A stretch of 64,000 bases of DNA, taken from Henckelia pumila (taxonomy: Eukaryota > Streptophyta > Magnoliopsida > Lamiales > Gesneriaceae). The notes beneath the pieces were generated by a model. It did not search any database and had not been told where the DNA came from. It worked only from the letters and a program-made list of their open reading frames with translations. The stretch's first letter is position 1; each line of letters opens with the position of its first letter. The translations under genes were made by a program, and so were the position numbers. Below are positions 1 through 12,912 of this stretch, in pieces. The stretch lies in NCBI RefSeq assembly GCF_033568475.1, contig NC_133122.1:152968861-153032860 (forward strand). Reading direction: 5' to 3'.

Positions 1-180
1 TCACAAGAACTTATTGGTCATCTACTTCAAAATTAAACAAATCTGATGAGAAAAAAAAAAGAACTGTTTGGCCATCAGCAGATATCGTAGAAGTAAATAT
101 AGCCAACATTATAAATCTGCAAAGAAATGGTCTACAAGAATAGACGCAACAAACCATTTGTAAAAGCAGAGAACACATAC

Positions 181-3100
181 CCGAGTGCTAGAGCACCAGA
201 CCATTGAAGCAAGAAGCCGAGAAAGGCTGAAGCACCGATGGCAGCAGAGTTATGAAGGCTCCAATCAAATGACAGGACACCAGGCGGGTCCAGTGATGGC
301 ATTAACATCAGCAAGAAAAACAAAGTAATCGGTGTTGTCTTCCACATTAGCCTGTCATAAGGACAATGCAAGCATGAACGTACAATCAGTGACATAAGCA
401 TGTTTTACTCAAAAATGCTACGACAACTTACGCTAGGGCAGTCCAGTTTTCTTGTTGTTGAAGATTAGACCACAATATTTTATTAACTGCACTAGGCACT
501 ATCCAAGCTAGTGCTATGCAAGCACCGAAGAAATGAAACTGAAGATCAGTTACTGTAGCCACAGCAACACCAACTGATACGAAAGTAAGAGCAAACACCT
601 AGAGACATTGTAATAAGCATCAAACATATTGAAACCATCAGAATTCCCCAATTTTCTCATTTAAGCAAGAATTAAAAATTTCATACGCATATATATACAT
701 GAATCATAAGTATATAAACAGGATGACCTGACAAATATAGGTGATGACTTAAGTCACTTGTAACCAACCAAATAACCCAGAGGTATAACTGTTAGTTTTT
801 CATCATATAAATTCTCGGTTCAAATCATAGCAGTGGGTGAAATTTAAAATACTAAAATAATAATGTTGGTGACTTAAAAGTTCTGCATTTCCATTTCTAT
901 GTAAATAAATACCAGATCAAAAAAGATCTGAGAGACCTTGATAAGATCAACTACCAGAGAGTTTTACCTTCCGTGCTGAGATTCTTTTCCCGAATAGCAC
1001 GAACTCCGCTAAAACAATTGCTGGTGTTACTGCAATCTTAGCCATCTGATAAAATCCAACACTGAAAAATATTGCTTCTGTATTATTCAGGACGTAACAA
1101 TGACAGGAAAAACACAAAATTAAAAGGTAAGTTGACGCCTCACCTATTATATTTTAAGCTAACGTTGGCAAGACCGGTAGAGAGCGACATAACAATGCCG
1201 AGAGACAACAATGAAAAATATTTTGTTGACTTCGGCGGAGAAGATAAAGTGAGTATGGACAGAGCTTTTAAAAGAGCCATTAAAACCCAACTAAATAAAT
1301 AATGAATAAAAGTTAAGAAAATAGGATAATTAAATCCGAGTTTTATGAGAACCTGAAAAACAAGAGGCAATAGTCAGAATCCTTATTATTAATTGATTAG
1401 TATGTAGCATGAAATATGTGTGGAGGATATATAGCTTACCAATTTATTCATTAAGATTATACTGACAGAAACCAAGAAATTAAACGTAAGTGCAATGGTA
1501 GGCCCCAACAAAGATTGTTGAGGTCGCTTCGCCCCACTGAGTGACCGCAATTTACTAAACATGGAAGCCCGTAACTCCTCCAGGGCTCTACCTAAAAGAA
1601 TTGGAGAAGCATCAGTGCTATGGTAAGTAATCCTTCGAAAAAAAATTTAGGAAAAAAAACAAAGCACCCCTTGACAATTGCAAAACAATCAAAATTTGAG
1701 ACAAGAATATCTAACATATGAATATGTAGATAGAAGCAATGCCGCAACAAATTGTTAGATGTTGAGTCATAACAATTACACTACAAAATTAAACCTAATT
1801 TCCGTTCTTGAGACTCAATATTTTAAGATTTGGAGGTGGAAGCAAAGGACTGTAGGATATGTCCACCACAATTTGGTATCTCAAAACACAAAAGTATAAA
1901 AGAGAGACAAACTTGAACAGCATGCATGCTCATGCTCTAACCTTTCATAGAAACTTGAGAATAAAAAACAATAACTGAATTTACAAAAACAAATTGATAT
2001 TGACTGCAAGGATAGACTAGAAAAGGTAACACATAACAAAACTGAGAAAACAGGTACCACAGAAAGCTTTTAAAAACCATAGAGATGTATCAAATAAGCA
2101 ATCCAAATCTGGAATACCCCACTCTTGCTGTCTTGCGCAAGTGAAATAAATTTGAACACGATCTTTAACATCCCATAAACGGAAGCAGAAATTCAGAATA
2201 CAAAATGAGATTGGAATGGATTAGTTTCTATCATGCCCTTCGAAGGGATTAATAAGTCGTGCTGCAAACCAGCTACCCTTTGGCAAAATTTTCAGTTGCA
2301 CGAGATTTCAGGGCTTATTATAGCTTCTTAGCACAACAATTCGAAGCACAAGATAGATCAAAGTTTTTTATAACTAGATGATAGGTGAAAGAAGGAAGAC
2401 TGGAATGTGCAAAGAGCTGAAACAAGCACACAAGTCTCAAAGTGAATGGGATTGTCAAATGTAAAGGTGTCCACGAGCCAACATGAACGGGGCTAAAACT
2501 GGTACTTGCAAAACCATTCCAAGACTTATCAATGATAATCAAGCTCAGTTCAAAGTTGGATCTATGGTAAATTTTAAGCTTTTGGTTTTGATTTTCCTCT
2601 AATTTGAAATTCAATGTTCTCTCAATGTCTATCCGGGCCGATTATCAGCAGTTAGATGTGTAATGGTGGTGCTTCAACTCTACTTTTATATCCAAATTTC
2701 ATCGTCGGATACGGCGCTCTCGGCGTCATGCATGAAAAAATTTTATGGCCCATTTTTTGGGTTAACCGTATCATTTTCAAGAGCCAAAACACAATCGAAG
2801 CACCCCAGAATCATCACCTTCCTAAAAACACCATCAAGATAAGTACTAGCCAAAAAACTAAAATGACATGTTGAACATCAGTTTGGTTAAATCCACAGCC
2901 ACATTTCAGTTTGCCGCCTACTTTTTGTCAGAAATTTCATTAAACAAAATATTTTAGCATCGATGACTGTCTTTTCTTCCTTGAGTAATTTTTTGTGTTA
3001 AAAATCTACTCTTTCAAAATCAAAACAAATAAAAGGGAGGGAAAAATTGGAATTTTGCTGTATGTTAACCCCTCTCAAGCAATTAAAAATCCATTCTTGT

Positions 3101-3684
3101 TAACACTTTAGACTGGCAAATACAATTCAAGGCTTGAAACGGAAAACCATATGCTTGGAACTATGTTAATCCTACATTCTAAAATCAGTCATCGCATGCA
3201 TTCACCAAATAGATAAAACTGACTCCAAGCCAACTGACTGTGAATGCACGTAAACAGAAGGAAAAGAACACACATACTTTATTTACAGCGAAAATTTCAA
3301 AACATGCTTCAATACACTGGATCAATAAAATTTCACTAGCTAGAGTGTTACTTTTCCTAAAATTTACAATGAATACTTTAGTTGATTAATTAATACCAGT
3401 TTCCCATCGTCACCACGTTTCTACTGAATCCTGGGATTTTGCGGTTTCTTAATGAAAGCATATTTCAAATATTTTACACAAAATAAATGTGCCCACTTTT
3501 TAAAAAGAACATGAAATTCAGAGAAAGAAATTACAGAGGTAGCCCGATTTTATTTATTTTTTTAACAAAAAAAGAAAAGAAGTAAAAAGAAAAAGTGTGA
3601 AAGCAATTGACCTCTTTCTCCAGCATCACTATCCTTTCTCTTGAGAATTTTCCTTATATCTTTTCTAACGAAAAAACCCAACAT
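181..3684 (-). CDS. Nucleotide-sugar transporter (NST/TPT family, DMT superfamily), 3' end outside window
   Basis: Probable Golgi or ER membrane antiporter moving nucleotide sugars; the substrate cannot be read from sequence. Six exons fit together in frame: 3684-3612, 1591-1440, 1352-1144, 1061-968, 598-432 and 351-181, all with GT..AG introns. They give about 288 residues before the gene leaves the window through the donor at 180. Start ATG at 3684 (MLGFFVRKDIRK) opens a basic cytosolic N-terminus, followed by hydrophobic segments. Family-like stretches are MNKLVLIKLGFNYPIF, NSVGFYQMAKIAVTP, VGVAVATVTDLQFHFFGA, LMWKTTPITLFFL and GFLLQWSGALALG. Intron 1 (3611-1592) is about 2 kb with no recognisable content. 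No stops or frameshifts in the visible exons, so it looks functional. The family is secure from these motifs; the subclade is not. Confidence 0.88.
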
Positions 3685-3900
3685 TTTTCCCGCTTCCGCT
3701 GCTAAAACCGCTACTTTCTGTGTCAGAATCCCAGCATTCCCCTCACCAGAGAGTGCGAGTAAGCATTGAATTAAAGAAGATAATATGCATTAATTGGGTA
3801 TACCTGCAAGCCCAGTTCTTTATCAGATATACATGATATGATGATACTGTTTATATACAAAAATAAAAACTAATTTTTTTTTGTGCAATACGCAGATTTT

Positions 3901-3937
3901 GAGAGAGAGAGAGAAAGAGAGTGTGTGTGTGTGTGTT
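3901..3937. repeat. GA/GT compound microsatellite in the promoter or 5' leader of the transporter gene
   Basis: A (GA)n tract is followed directly by (GT)n. On the gene's strand this reads as CA then CT-rich sequence about 220 bp upstream of the start codon. CT-rich tracts are common near plant transcription starts, so this may lie in the leader or core promoter. The rest of 3685-4395 shows only AT-rich intergenic DNA. Confidence 0.8.
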
Positions 3938-4403
3938 AGAGTGCGGCGGAGGATCTTGCGGCGAGATTGAGTATGTTAAGGTAGGTTAAGGGCCTGTTTG
4001 GGTCTTTGTGGTCTGTGGATACATATTCTCAGTGCTATAATTATATTATTATTATTTTTTTTTAATATATATGACCTCGAACTTATTTAAAATAAAATAA
4101 TACAAAGTTAATAGAAGGGAATTTTTTTGTTTTAAAAAAAAATGAACACTAAACAATTTATTACTTTGGATAGAAGATTGAAATATACGTAGCCACCTAC
4201 CGACAAAATCATGAGCAATAAAATTAAAAGTAGGGACCGAGGAAGCGAGTGATGCTGATGCCGTTGGAAGCTATGAACCAAACTGTACAGGTGTTACTTT
4301 CTTTGTCTTATTTATTTTTTAGAGACAGCATAAATTTGAATACATATACATGTACATATGCACAAACAAATTACCATTTGTGACACGGATATCTAGTTCA
4401 ATT

Positions 4404-5036
4404 TAGGGATGTCAATGGGTCGGGTATGGGTAGGATATCGCATCTCCATCCCCATATTCATTTATTAAATTCATCCCCATATCCATACTCATACACATCG
4501 GATATTGAATTTCATCCTCATCTCTATATCCGTCGGAGGATCGGATATCCATACCCTACCCATATACTCATTTATCATATCTACTCCATACAAATACATT
4601 TTTTCAAATTTGAATTATTTTGATAAAACTATACTTATTTACTAGATTTTTATACCAAAATTTTTAAGAGAACAATAGAAAAAATGAAACATAGTAGAAA
4701 ATCTACAACTTAAAAATTATACTCCTTCTGTCCCAATTATAGTGTCCACATTTCTTTTTTTGCTTGTCCCAAATATATATACTATATATCATATTTAGTA
4801 ATACTTTTTTACACTTCTTTACTAATATACCCCTATTAACTACACTTTGAAAATTGTGCAATCATTTTTTAATACATTAAATAGGGATAAAATATGAAGT
4901 TTAAATTAGCATTTAATTAAATTAAACTCCTACAAAATAACATTAGATTTATACGAATAATTTTCATTGTTCCATCCAACTAACATAATTCAACAAAAAA
5001 ATTAAATTAGCATTTAATTAATATAAATCAATATGC

Positions 5037-5071
<35 letters not shown>

Positions 5072-5252
5072 TAATCGGATATCGGATCGGTATGAGTAGG
5101 ATATTACTACATCTTCTTCCATACCCATATACGAGATCCCCATACTCATTTACCCATTTATTTAATCGGATCCAAAACACGCCTCCATACCCTCCTCCAT
5201 TCGGGTCGGATATCGGATTTCTCATCGGGTTCGGAGGAAATTGTTATCCCTA
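4404..5252. mobile_element. Non-autonomous hAT-type transposon, 849 bp
   Basis: The left end reads TAGGGATGTCAAT and the reverse complement of the right end reads TAGGGATAACAAT, 11 of 13 matching. A perfect 8-bp duplication, gttcaatt, flanks it at 4396-4403 and 5253-5260; this length is the hAT signature. The subterminal 150 bp on both sides are rich in scattered copies of GGATATCGGAT and ACCCATA-type motifs in both orientations, as is usual for hAT transposase-binding regions. No transposase frame is present. An (AT)n run lies at 5038-5066. At about 4721 a sequence like the end of a Stowaway MITE (tactccttctgtccc) begins, but I found no matching other end. Confidence 0.85.
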
Positions 5253-5260
5253 GTTCAATT

Positions 5261-7244
5261 CATCTAATAAATAAATTATTTTTATATAAAAAATATTATT
5301 TTTTTATTATAAATATTCATCGGATCAACAATTTCACGAGAAACATAATTTTGTTTATACACACAACACACTCACATATATGGACACTCGTATATCATTG
5401 TTCCTCCTTTCATGCCACGTTCTCGATTTAGTCTTTCCTTTACCAATAGGTCCTCCATTTTTTATATTTTTTCCGGATTTGGTCCTCCCATTAATTTGAG
5501 GTTAAAATGGACGGAATTGCAAGGGATAATTCTCTACTTAGTCCTCCATTTTATTGTATTGTCCTGATTCAGTCTCTCCTTTTTTAATTATCCCCACTTA
5601 TGTAATTTTCCCCGGTCTAGTCTTAGGTTTTTTTAAGAAATTGAAACACGTGCATACAAAGAAAACAAAAACAACAACCACAAACAAACAAAAATACGGG
5701 CGTAATTGTGAAGAGTTGGAAAATAGAAAAATATAGTCGATAAAAAAAATGCATTTGAGGCGCCTAAACTACTGGTAATTAAAGACAAAAGATGAAAGTT
5801 TGGTTGACCGTCGGCAAAGTCTAGGGTGTTGAAGGCCACATCTGCTTTATTTAGGATTTATATGTGAATGAAATATCAAGAGTACTGGATATGGAAACAG
5901 AAATCAGAATACCGTAAGTCGAGGCAATACCGCAAAAAGGGACGGATCCAAAATCGGGAGTTGGAATGCGTTTAGACTTAATATAATAAATTACATATAA
6001 TTAACAAAAAATGTAACAAAGTACCTATATATATAATCTCATTATATTATATTGTTCAATGAATTTGTGACTATAGATTTTGAAACATAAAATTGAGAGT
6101 TAAACACTTACACATTGTGAGATTCTATATACCAATAAAGTTGAGTTTACACACTTATGCATTCCAAATTCAAAGACACCAAATATATAATACAATAAAT
6201 AACTTTAAATTTCGTCTCTAAAGTAAAATAGAAACCGAATATAACAAAACAAGACAAAATTTATATGGATTTTTTGTTTTCCCATTTTCTCCTAATTTAA
6301 CAAAATATAAATCAATTAAATATCGGTTACGATAAACATAAGTGTTTATAATTTTGTATAAAACAACTAGAATGAAAATTGAATGATAAAAAAATGAAAA
6401 GAACACTATACTTGGATTTGTGCAAGGCGTGTCATATTTTTTTTTTTAAGATTAAGGCATGTCTTATTGGAATATTGTTGATTTAAAGTTAGATGTTTTT
6501 TTTTTTGCGTGAGATAAATAATTCGTGGGTTGGAAGCGGTAGCCATCTAGGTTAAGTAATAGGTGAATCGTGCGTTTTTCTTCCGAAAGTAGATAAATTT
6601 ATAGCTTTTAAAATATTACACTTGGATATGATTTAAAAGAGGTGAAGATGGATTGGATTGCTCAAAAGGGTGGGCGCTTTTGGTGTGGCCTATTGGTATA
6701 TTATTTATATTTTATATGGTACTAAAAAAAAATTCTTGGCTGGGCTACAGCCCACTACTTATAGCCCCTTAAATCATTTGTTTCATTGCTAAGATACAAC
6801 GACGTATATCAAAAGATAGTAGCACAAAAAATCGCTTGATGTCAGCGAACAAAATATGCAGAACTTCAAGTGAGAAAAAAGAAATCAAAGGATGTATACA
6901 AAAGAAGTGTATGTTCGACTGCAGACATGAGAGAATTATTTATAGACCGCTACTAGTTGCGACCAAGCGACACGACTTTGTATGAACGAACACACCTTGT
7001 ATGAACAAATGCACCTCATCGAGCAGACACACGTTGATATGAAGTGATACAACACTTTGTGTACAGACTTTCAGACTGAGAGGTGCAAAATAATAAAATA
7101 TAATAAATATTAGTTTTTAATTAAACTTTGTCCAAAAAGAATAATAGGGTTATAATACCCCGCTGAGCCGAGCCGACCGGCCGGCCGCGTGCATGTTTGG
7201 TTTATCGACTAGCGTCTTACCCTTCTAAAAGCATCAGGTGCCCT
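5261..7244. other. AT-rich intergenic DNA without a recognisable gene
   Basis: No convincing exon or RNA gene on either strand. Around 5400-5640 there are dispersed CT-rich blocks of the kind 'ggtcctccattt' and 'agtctctcc' that recur several times, which may be a decayed repeat. Short open frames here are compositional. Confidence 0.6.
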
Positions 7245-7524
7245 AAGGTACCGTTTGGTTTGGGTGATAAGATAAATAATACAAAGCTAAGTAATATAAT
7301 ATAATATAATAAAAAAATAAATAAATAAGAATAGATTGATTGATTGATAGATTATAGTTTGTTTGATTTGATTGATTAAATTTGAGATAAAATGATAAAT
7401 TACCATTTTGTCCTTTTATTAATAAAATATGAATAATATTATTTATAAATGATATATCGTAATATAAATTCAATGATTTGATTAATGTAAGATAAATAAT
7501 TAGTAGATTGATAAATAATCTATA

Positions 7525-7606
7525 TCTATACCTATTTAAAAGTGTGAATAAATCTATACCTATTTAAAAGTGTGAATAATTTGATATCTATTTAAAAGTG
7601 TGAATA
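7525..7606 (+). repeat. Tandem repeat at the Helitron 5' end
   Basis: The unit 'tctatacctatttaaaag' plus 'tgtgaata' occurs twice in near-perfect tandem (28-bp period) and a third time slightly changed. It directly overlaps the Helitron 5' terminus, so terminal duplication during transposition is a likely origin. Confidence 0.75.
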
Positions 7607-8675
7607 AAAGGTCAAAGTTTTACAATTGTGAAATAACAACTTTGTCCTTTTATCTACACTATAAGCAAAACCATATAAAAATATATAGGGTTATGAAAGT
7701 AAAAACAACATTTTAGTTAGGGCATAAACGTAAATTAATATTTATATTATATGTAAAATTGATTATTATGATAAGGTTAAAATTGACAAAGTGTGTGCAT
7801 ATTAGATAAGGATTCAGTTTCAAAAAAAATTAAATACCAAAATACTTTATTTTTTATTTTCTTGTAGATATTTGATAAGATCAAAATTGACAAAGTGTGT
7901 ACATATTAGATAATAAGGTATATTTTAATTTGTGTAAGGACCTATTGAGATAAATAATTATATCATGAGTTCATATTTAAATATAAAAAATATTAGATTT
8001 TTAAATTTATTAATATATATATATATATATACATATGTTAATTAAATTACACACTCATGTTGAAATAAATCAATTCAAGTAGAGTCAAATTTTAATCTAA
8101 AATAATAAATAAAAAATACACCAACACACACATATCATATATACAAAAGTTCAAATTAAAAAAAGTTAACTAATTTTCCTCCTCATAGAAGCTAAAACCA
8201 TTAAAAAAATTATGAGATAGTCTTACAATTAATGAAGGAATATTAAATACACCAAAATAAATAAGAATATGCATTTATTCTCAAAATAGAAAAAAAGGTT
8301 GAAATAAAAGATGAAATGTAAACGTTTTTAACTAATGACATTGAAAATTCAATCAAAAATTTCGGCAACGAAAACATTATAAGCAAAAGGAGATAATTAG
8401 ATTTTGACAAACAATAAATTAAAAAGAAATGAGGATGTCCAACAATTACATCAATCATTAACGATATTGACATACAAGTAATAGAAGACGATACACACCA
8501 GAATGTAGTTGGAAACGATGAAATTATTGTTATTCTTTTATCTAAAAATTTTTAGTAATAAAAAAAGTATGTCCAATGAAAAAATAAAATAATAACGATA
8601 GTAAAATGTAAATGATTGATAGAAAAAGACATCATCACAAAAATTTTATTAAGATGATGTGTATATTGATTCTTT

Positions 8676-9700
8676 CATAGAGAAATAAAAAACGGATGAT
8701 AAATGGAAAAAAAAAAAAAAAAAAAGTGAGAGAGAAAATTTCAAAATATAAAAGAAAAAATAATTGCGCAATAATTTAAATTAAAGTTTAGAATGCATTA
8801 TCTATATTTCATTTGTTTTTCATAAATCAATATTCACAAAATAAATAATCAACACATAAGATAAGAAATTACAAAATAAATATTTTTTAAATCCAAAATA
8901 AATATTTAATTTAATTAAATTATCTCACTTATTAACAAATACATAATAAATAATATTGCTTGAAAACATACATACATGAGTTAGAAAATAAGACGAATTC
9001 ATGATAAGAAACAGACAATAATGGCACAAGAATTAAAAAAAATAGAAAATACTAGCTATAATGATTGCATAGGTTTCAATATCAATATTTTGACAAGGTA
9101 AAACTACATTAAATACTATATTTATAATCTTACTTGAGTTATTGATAATGTCTTATTCTAAACTGCTAATGTAGATATAAAATAATGATGACCATAAATG
9201 AAAAAATTATTGAAACTCGGGGGTTACATTGTTCGAAAATATTGTAAATTTTTTTATTAGTTGCAGTGTTAAAGAATAAAGATTATATTGATTTCATAAA
9301 TAAACATGTAATAGTTTTTCTTTCAAATAGTATATATATATTACCAATTATTATAAAATATACTTTATTTAAAGAACGACAACACTTCAATAAAGGAATG
9401 ATAATGGACCGGTTCTAAACTTAGCCTTGTATTAAACCTGCGAAAGAGACAAGTTTAGACACGCCCAAACGTATTCACAAATAGGTCTGCGTGGGTCTTC
9501 GTGTTTGGCCAGACCCACCATAGAAATTACTATTATAAATATGATAAGAATATTGATTTTTTCATAGAGAAAAAATAATGCATGATACATAGAAAAAAAA
9601 TCGTGAAATGGATAAGAATTCAACATATAGAGGAAAAATATTTATTAATAATTTAAATTAAGGTTTAGAATATGCATTATATATGTTGTTGTTGTTGTTG

Positions 9701-9743
<43 letters not shown>

Positions 9744-11400
9744 ATAAATCAATACTCGTAAAAATAGTAATTAACAAATAAATTAAAACATTACAAAATA
9801 AATATTTAATTTAATTTGATTAACATATCTCACTTATTAGCAAATACATAATAAATCATATCGATTCAGAGCATACATACATAAGAAAGAAAATAAAACA
9901 AATGCATGGTACCAAACATATCATACTTGCTCAATTATTATTATTATTACATAAATCAATACTCGTAAAAATAGTAATTAACAAATAAATTAGAACATTA
10001 CAAAATAAATATTTTATTTAATTTGATTAATATATCTCACTTATTAGCAAATACATAATAAATTATATCGATTCAGAGCATACATACATAAGAAAGAAAA
10101 TAAAACAAATGCATGGTACCAAACATATCATACTTGCTCAATATTAATCAACCAAATGATGGGAACTCGAGTTAATAATTGATGCTTTCACAGAGAAATA
10201 AAAAACGGATGGTAAATGAAAAAAATCTGAGAGAGAAAAATTCAAAATGTAAAAGGAAAAATAATTGCGCAATAATTTAAATTAAAGTTTAGAATGCATT
10301 ATCTATATTACATTTGTTTTTCATAAATCAATAGTCACAAAATAAATAATCAACACAAAAGATAAGAAATTACAAAATAAATATTTAATTTAATTAACTT
10401 ATCTCACTTATTAACAAATACAGAATAAATAATATTGTTTGATTAAAGCATACATACATGAGTTAGAAAATAAGACGAATTCAAGATACGAAACAAACCA
10501 TAATTTCTTAAGAATAATCAAGAAAACAATAGAAAATACTAACAGTAATAATTGTATATGTTTCAATATTAACATTGTAACAAGGCAAAATTACATTAAA
10601 TACTATATTTATAAACTTACACGAGTTATTGATAATGTCTTATTCTAAACTGTTAATGTAGATATAAAATAATAATGACCATAAATGATAAAAATATTGA
10701 AACTCGGGGGTTATATTGTTCGAAAATATTGCAAATTTTTTTATTATTTGCAATGTTAAATATTACATTGATTCCATAACTAAACATGTAATAGTTTTTC
10801 TTTCAAATAATATATATATTACCAATTATTATAAAATATATTTTATTTAAAGAACGACAACACTTCAATAAATGGATGATAATGGACCGGGTCTAAACTT
10901 AGCCTTGTATTAAACCTGCCCCGGAGAGACGAGTTTAGACTCGCCCAAACGTGTTCACAAACAGGTCCGGGTGGGTCTTCGCGTTTGGCCAGACCCACTA
11001 TATAAATTGCTATTAATAAAGATGATAAGAATATTGAATTTTTCATAGAAAAAAAAATAATGCATGATAAATAAAAAAAAATCGTGAAAGAGATAAAAAT
11101 TCAACATATAGTGTAAAAAATATTTATTAATAATTTAAATTAAGGTTAGAATGCATTATATATGTTATTATTATTATTGTTATTATTATTATTATTATTA
11201 TTACATAAATCAATACTTGTAAAACAAGTAATTAACACATTAAATTAGAACATGAAAAAATTAATATTTTATTTAATTTGATTAACATATCTCACTTATT
11301 ATCAAATACATAATAAATCATATCAATTCAGAGCATACATACATAAGAAAGAAAATAAAACAAATGCATGGTATCAAACATGTCATACTTGCTCAATATT
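8676..11400. repeat. Large internal direct duplications inside the Helitron
   Basis: A block of about 1.25 kb at 8676-9935 recurs diverged at 10186-11400 in the same orientation. Both copies hold 'ggatgataaatg'-like, 'attgcgcaataatttaaatt' and 'gaaactcgggggtta' stretches, then a GC-richer segment (9409-9520 and 10883-11000), then ATT repeats. A 206-bp piece (9937-10142) between them repeats 9736-9935 almost exactly. A further related copy of 8270-8650 lies at about 11925-12265. No coding sense was found in any copy. Confidence 0.8.
9685..9742. repeat. (GTT)n(ATT)n microsatellite
   Basis: A run of about seven GTT units passes directly into about twelve ATT units. The matching place in the second internal copy (about 11165-11203) carries a related ATT/GTT tract. 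Confidence 0.9.
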
Positions 11401-11588
11401 AATCAATCAAATGATGGAAACTCGAGTTAATAATTGCATAAGAATCAATATCAATATTGTGCCAAAATAAAACTATATTAAATATTATATCTATAGGCTA
11501 ACATGAATTATTGATAATGTATTATTTTAAACTGTTAATATATATAGCTATAGAATAACGATGACTGTAAGTGATGAACATTGAAACT

Positions 11589-11920
11589 GTAAGCTTTTGG
11601 TAAAATGACAAGCGATCGGTCCTAGAATTGGTATCAGAGCTAAGGTCATGACTTCGATTCTCATTGATTACAAGGAGTGCAAAGAAGATTGTTGAATGCA
11701 ATAATTATCCTTGTTGGGTAAAACAATCGAACCATGACGTTTGGCTGCTGTGCGGTTTAAAAGATTTTAGAGACACAAAATAAAAAATATAGCTTTTGAT
11801 AAAGCAGCACGCGATCGGTCCTATATATTGTTACAAATTATTAATAAAATCTTCTTTATTTATAGGTCAACATCAGTTCAATATAATACAAGATTTTAGA
11901 GACACAAAATAAAAAATATA
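11589..11920 (+). other. Possible miniature LTR-retrotransposon remnant inside the Helitron
   Basis: A stretch of about 34 bp ending in 'gcgatcggtccta' occurs at 11589-11623 and again at 11789-11823. Directly after the first copy is TTGGTATCAGAGC (11628-11640), the initiator-Met-tRNA primer-binding site used by many plant LTR elements. A 30-bp sequence (agattttagagacac...) also repeats at 11761-11790 and 11891-11920. This fits a decayed TRIM-like element, but no full LTR boundaries can be fixed. Confidence 0.4.
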
Positions 11921-12912
11921 TACATTTATTCTCAAAATGGATAAGACGGTTGAAATACAAGACAAAATGTTAACATTTTTTAATCAAAAGCATTCAAAAT
12001 TCGAGCAAAAATTTAGCAACAAAAATTATTGCAATAGTAGATTTCGAACAACTTAACATGAAATTAAAAATAGAAAAAAAACATCCAATAATACATTGAT
12101 TACTAACGATATTTACTTACAAGTAATATAAGATAATAACACAAGAATGGAGATTGAAGACAATGAAATTATTTATACTCTTGCAAAGAATTATTTCAGA
12201 ATGATCCAACAAAAGAATCAAAGAATAAAGATATAAAAATAAAAATAATTGATAGAGAAAAAATCACAAGAATTATTATCGAATATGATGAGAAAATTAA
12301 TTTTTTTTAAGAATAAATAATGGATGGCAAACGAAAAAATCGTGAAAGAAGAAAAATGGTTATGTAAAGAAAGAACAGACGTTGTAATTTAATTTAGAGT
12401 TTAGAATGCATTATCTTTATTATTATTATTTTCTCAAAATCAGTAGTGGTAAATAATTTTCAACACTATGTATTATTATTTTTTTTCTTAAATTTTTTTT
12501 ATTAAATATGTCATGACATCAAATTATATATTTTTCTCAATGTCTAATTTATACAAAATTATAATATTTGTTACAACCATTATTTGCAATAACGTCTATA
12601 AATTCAATTAGACTTGTAACATATAAAATATTTAAACAAATATTATTCGTACTCATTTTATAAAAAAATGTTGTAAAGATCATATTACATTGAATTTAAT
12701 ATTTACTAAAATATCATAAAGATTATTAACTAATTGCATGTTTATCTCTTCTCTTCTCATCTCAACTCATTTATTTAACAACATTTATCAATAATAAAAG
12801 TTGTTTCCACGTGCAACACACGTTACTTTTACTAGTATGACAAAAAAAAACGTAAAATTAGATAAGATAAACTATACATAGATTAATAATAATCAAAACC
12901 AAACGGTAAGGT

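Larger units (their letters stand above)
7519..12835 (+). mobile_element. Non-autonomous Helitron, about 5.3 kb
   Basis: The 5' end reads A|TCTATATCTATACC, the usual TC start of a plant Helitron after a host A. The 3' end has the hairpin ACGTG-CAACA-CACGT (12809-12823), then a short spacer and CTAG ending at 12835 before a host T. Insertion between A and T with no duplication, a 3' hairpin and CTRR are the defining Helitron features. No Rep/helicase frame is visible, so it depends on a partner. The interior is very AT-rich and contains large internal duplications. The 5' boundary could instead be one of the repeated TCTATACC copies at 7525 or 7553. Confidence 0.8.
7250..12907. mobile_element. 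Short TIR transposon (about 341 bp) split by a Helitron
   Basis: The left end ACCGTTTGGTTTGGGTGATAAG and the reverse complement of the right end, ACCGTTTGGTTTTGATT, share 12 terminal bases. The 5-bp sequence aaggt flanks both ends (7245-7249 and 12908-12912). An alternative reading is TIR TACCG with the 3-bp duplication agg. Without the Helitron at 7519-12835 the element is about 341 bp, MITE-sized, with no coding capacity. The superfamily is uncertain: the end resembles Tourist or hAT-like MITEs, but the duplication length does not settle it. Confidence 0.65.

Noticed and set aside
2318..2874. Short frames in the transporter's intron 1
   Set aside because: No family motif, unlike codon use, and they lie in a 2-kb intron defined by the flanking exons.
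11628..11640. tRNA gene suggested by TGGTATCAGAGC
   Set aside because: Only the primer-binding complement of the tRNA 3' end is present; no cloverleaf.
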